Of a DNA stretch of 15,887 nt, positions 15,358 through 15,887 are shown in pieces (the first letter of the stretch is position 1; each line of letters starts with the position of its first letter). Under the pieces are notes generated by a model, which saw nothing but the letters and a program-made list of their open reading frames with translations, searched no databases and was not told the origin of the DNA. Source of the stretch: Desulfobacteraceae bacterium (GTDB lineage: Bacteria > Desulfobacterota > Desulfobacteria > Desulfobacterales > Desulfosarcinaceae). Location of the stretch: the NCBI GenBank assembly GCA_027025615.1, contig JALVQM010000134.1, positions 1,564-17,450 of the forward strand, given 5' to 3'. Both the position numbers and the translations under genes were made by a program.

Positions 15358-15477
15358 ATGATTTTTTATCTTCCATTAGCAGCCGGAATTTTCATGATGC
15401 TTTATGTTTTGCACCTTATGGCAAGACTGAGAGATTGTTTTCAGGAAAAGGAAAAACATCTGGCTTCTGACCGTTAA
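15358..15477 (+). CDS. Small single-pass membrane peptide (39 aa), hypothetical
   Basis: A 39-codon frame from ATG 15358 to TAA 15475-15477, preceded by AAAGAGGG (GAGGG at 15349-15353, 4 nt before the ATG), a good ribosome binding site. Residues 2-21 (IFYLPLAAGIFMMLYVLHLM) are one hydrophobic helix, followed by a charged tail (ARLRDCFQEKEKH...DR) with the basic residues just after the helix. That pattern is typical of small bitopic inner-membrane proteins with the C-terminus in the cytoplasm. It follows the tRNA terminator by about 120 AT-rich bases, so it probably has its own promoter, though no clear one is visible. No family is recognised, and a random frame of this length is possible; the ribosome binding site and helix argue against that. 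Confidence 0.55.
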   Translation: MIFYLPLAAGIFMMLYVLHLMARLRDCFQEKEKHLASDR

Positions 15478-15887
15478 AAAAATTAATTTAGAATAATATC
15501 CCCAAATATTTTTCCTCTGGCTGTGTAATAAATTTTAAATTTAAGCCTGGTCTTTAAACAGCAGATGCGAATGTATAACGCCATTTAATTGGCGTGGCTA
15601 TCCCTATAATTGACACCGCAGCGGGACATACTCTGAACTTAAAGCATTGCGCAATCCACTTTTGAGGTACGAATTTCCTCCATATATAAAAATATATGAA
15701 CTATTTAAGCTCAAACTGGCGCAATTTTAAAATCTGGCAATATTATTGCATTAATTTACCAGTGAAGCCTGCTTCTTACATCCCTCCTTTTCCGCCGGGT
15801 GGTCCATATTTAGGATAATACATGGGCCACCCTTTTTATGGCCCGCTTAGCAGTTTGAATCCGGTATAAAATTTTGCAAGCCCTAAG
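15478..15887. other. AT-rich gene-free stretch with small dyads
   Basis: No convincing gene is seen here. It holds a 6-bp hairpin ACGCCA/TGGCGT (15578-15583 and 15590-15595), an AT-rich 7-bp dyad CATATAT-AAAA-ATATATG (15681-15698), and a 6-bp hairpin GGGCCA/TGGCCC (15824-15829 and 15839-15844). A 15-codon minus-strand frame (15776-15823) lies next to the last hairpin and is described under findings. The right edge may hold the 3' flank of a gene outside the window. Confidence 0.5.

Overview
The window looks like chromosomal DNA of a Gram-negative bacterium, most likely a Desulfobacterota (deltaproteobacterial) relative. This is an inference from the gene mix and the moderate base composition (roughly mid-40s % GC by eye): a PfaA/PfaD-type polyketide-like fatty acid synthase, RecC, Gpt, RarD and an outer-membrane beta-barrel protein. 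I cannot fix the genus. No rRNA, CRISPR array or insertion sequence is visible.

Left part (1-8099), almost all on the minus strand. Reading 5'->3' on that strand: an M24 metallopeptidase, a XerD tyrosine recombinase, PfaD (flavin enoyl reductase partner of polyunsaturated fatty acid/polyketide synthases), and then PfaA, whose KS-AT-linker part fills 1-3516. PfaA is open to the window edge, which falls at the start of its first acyl carrier protein domain. Between pfaD and pfaA lies a small plus-strand gene with a putative MerR-like helix-turn-helix. It is tail-to-tail with pfaD (4-bp overlap) and head-to-head with pfaA. The roughly 300-bp divergent region between it and pfaA is AT-rich, carries two clear dyad structures and candidate promoters, and is the best place to look for control of this secondary-lipid locus.

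Middle part (8100-12610), plus strand: a good sigma70-like promoter, a hotdog-fold thioesterase, a full-length RecC (TTG start) with no recB or recD beside it, and Gpt (xanthine-guanine phosphoribosyltransferase), whose real start is probably a GTG at 12098.

Right part (12611-15887): a YfaZ-like outer-membrane barrel and RarD on the minus strand; then a plus-strand Rossmann-fold protein of unknown function, tRNA-Leu(UAA) with encoded CCA, its hairpin terminator, and a 39-codon single-pass membrane peptide with a good ribosome binding site. The last 400 bases are AT-rich, with small dyads and a speculative 15-codon ORF.

The most notable system is the pfa locus: it has an order unlike marine gammaproteobacterial pfaABCD (pfaD upstream of pfaA), an embedded antisense candidate regulator, structured intergenic DNA, and an AT-rich island inside the pfaA linker.
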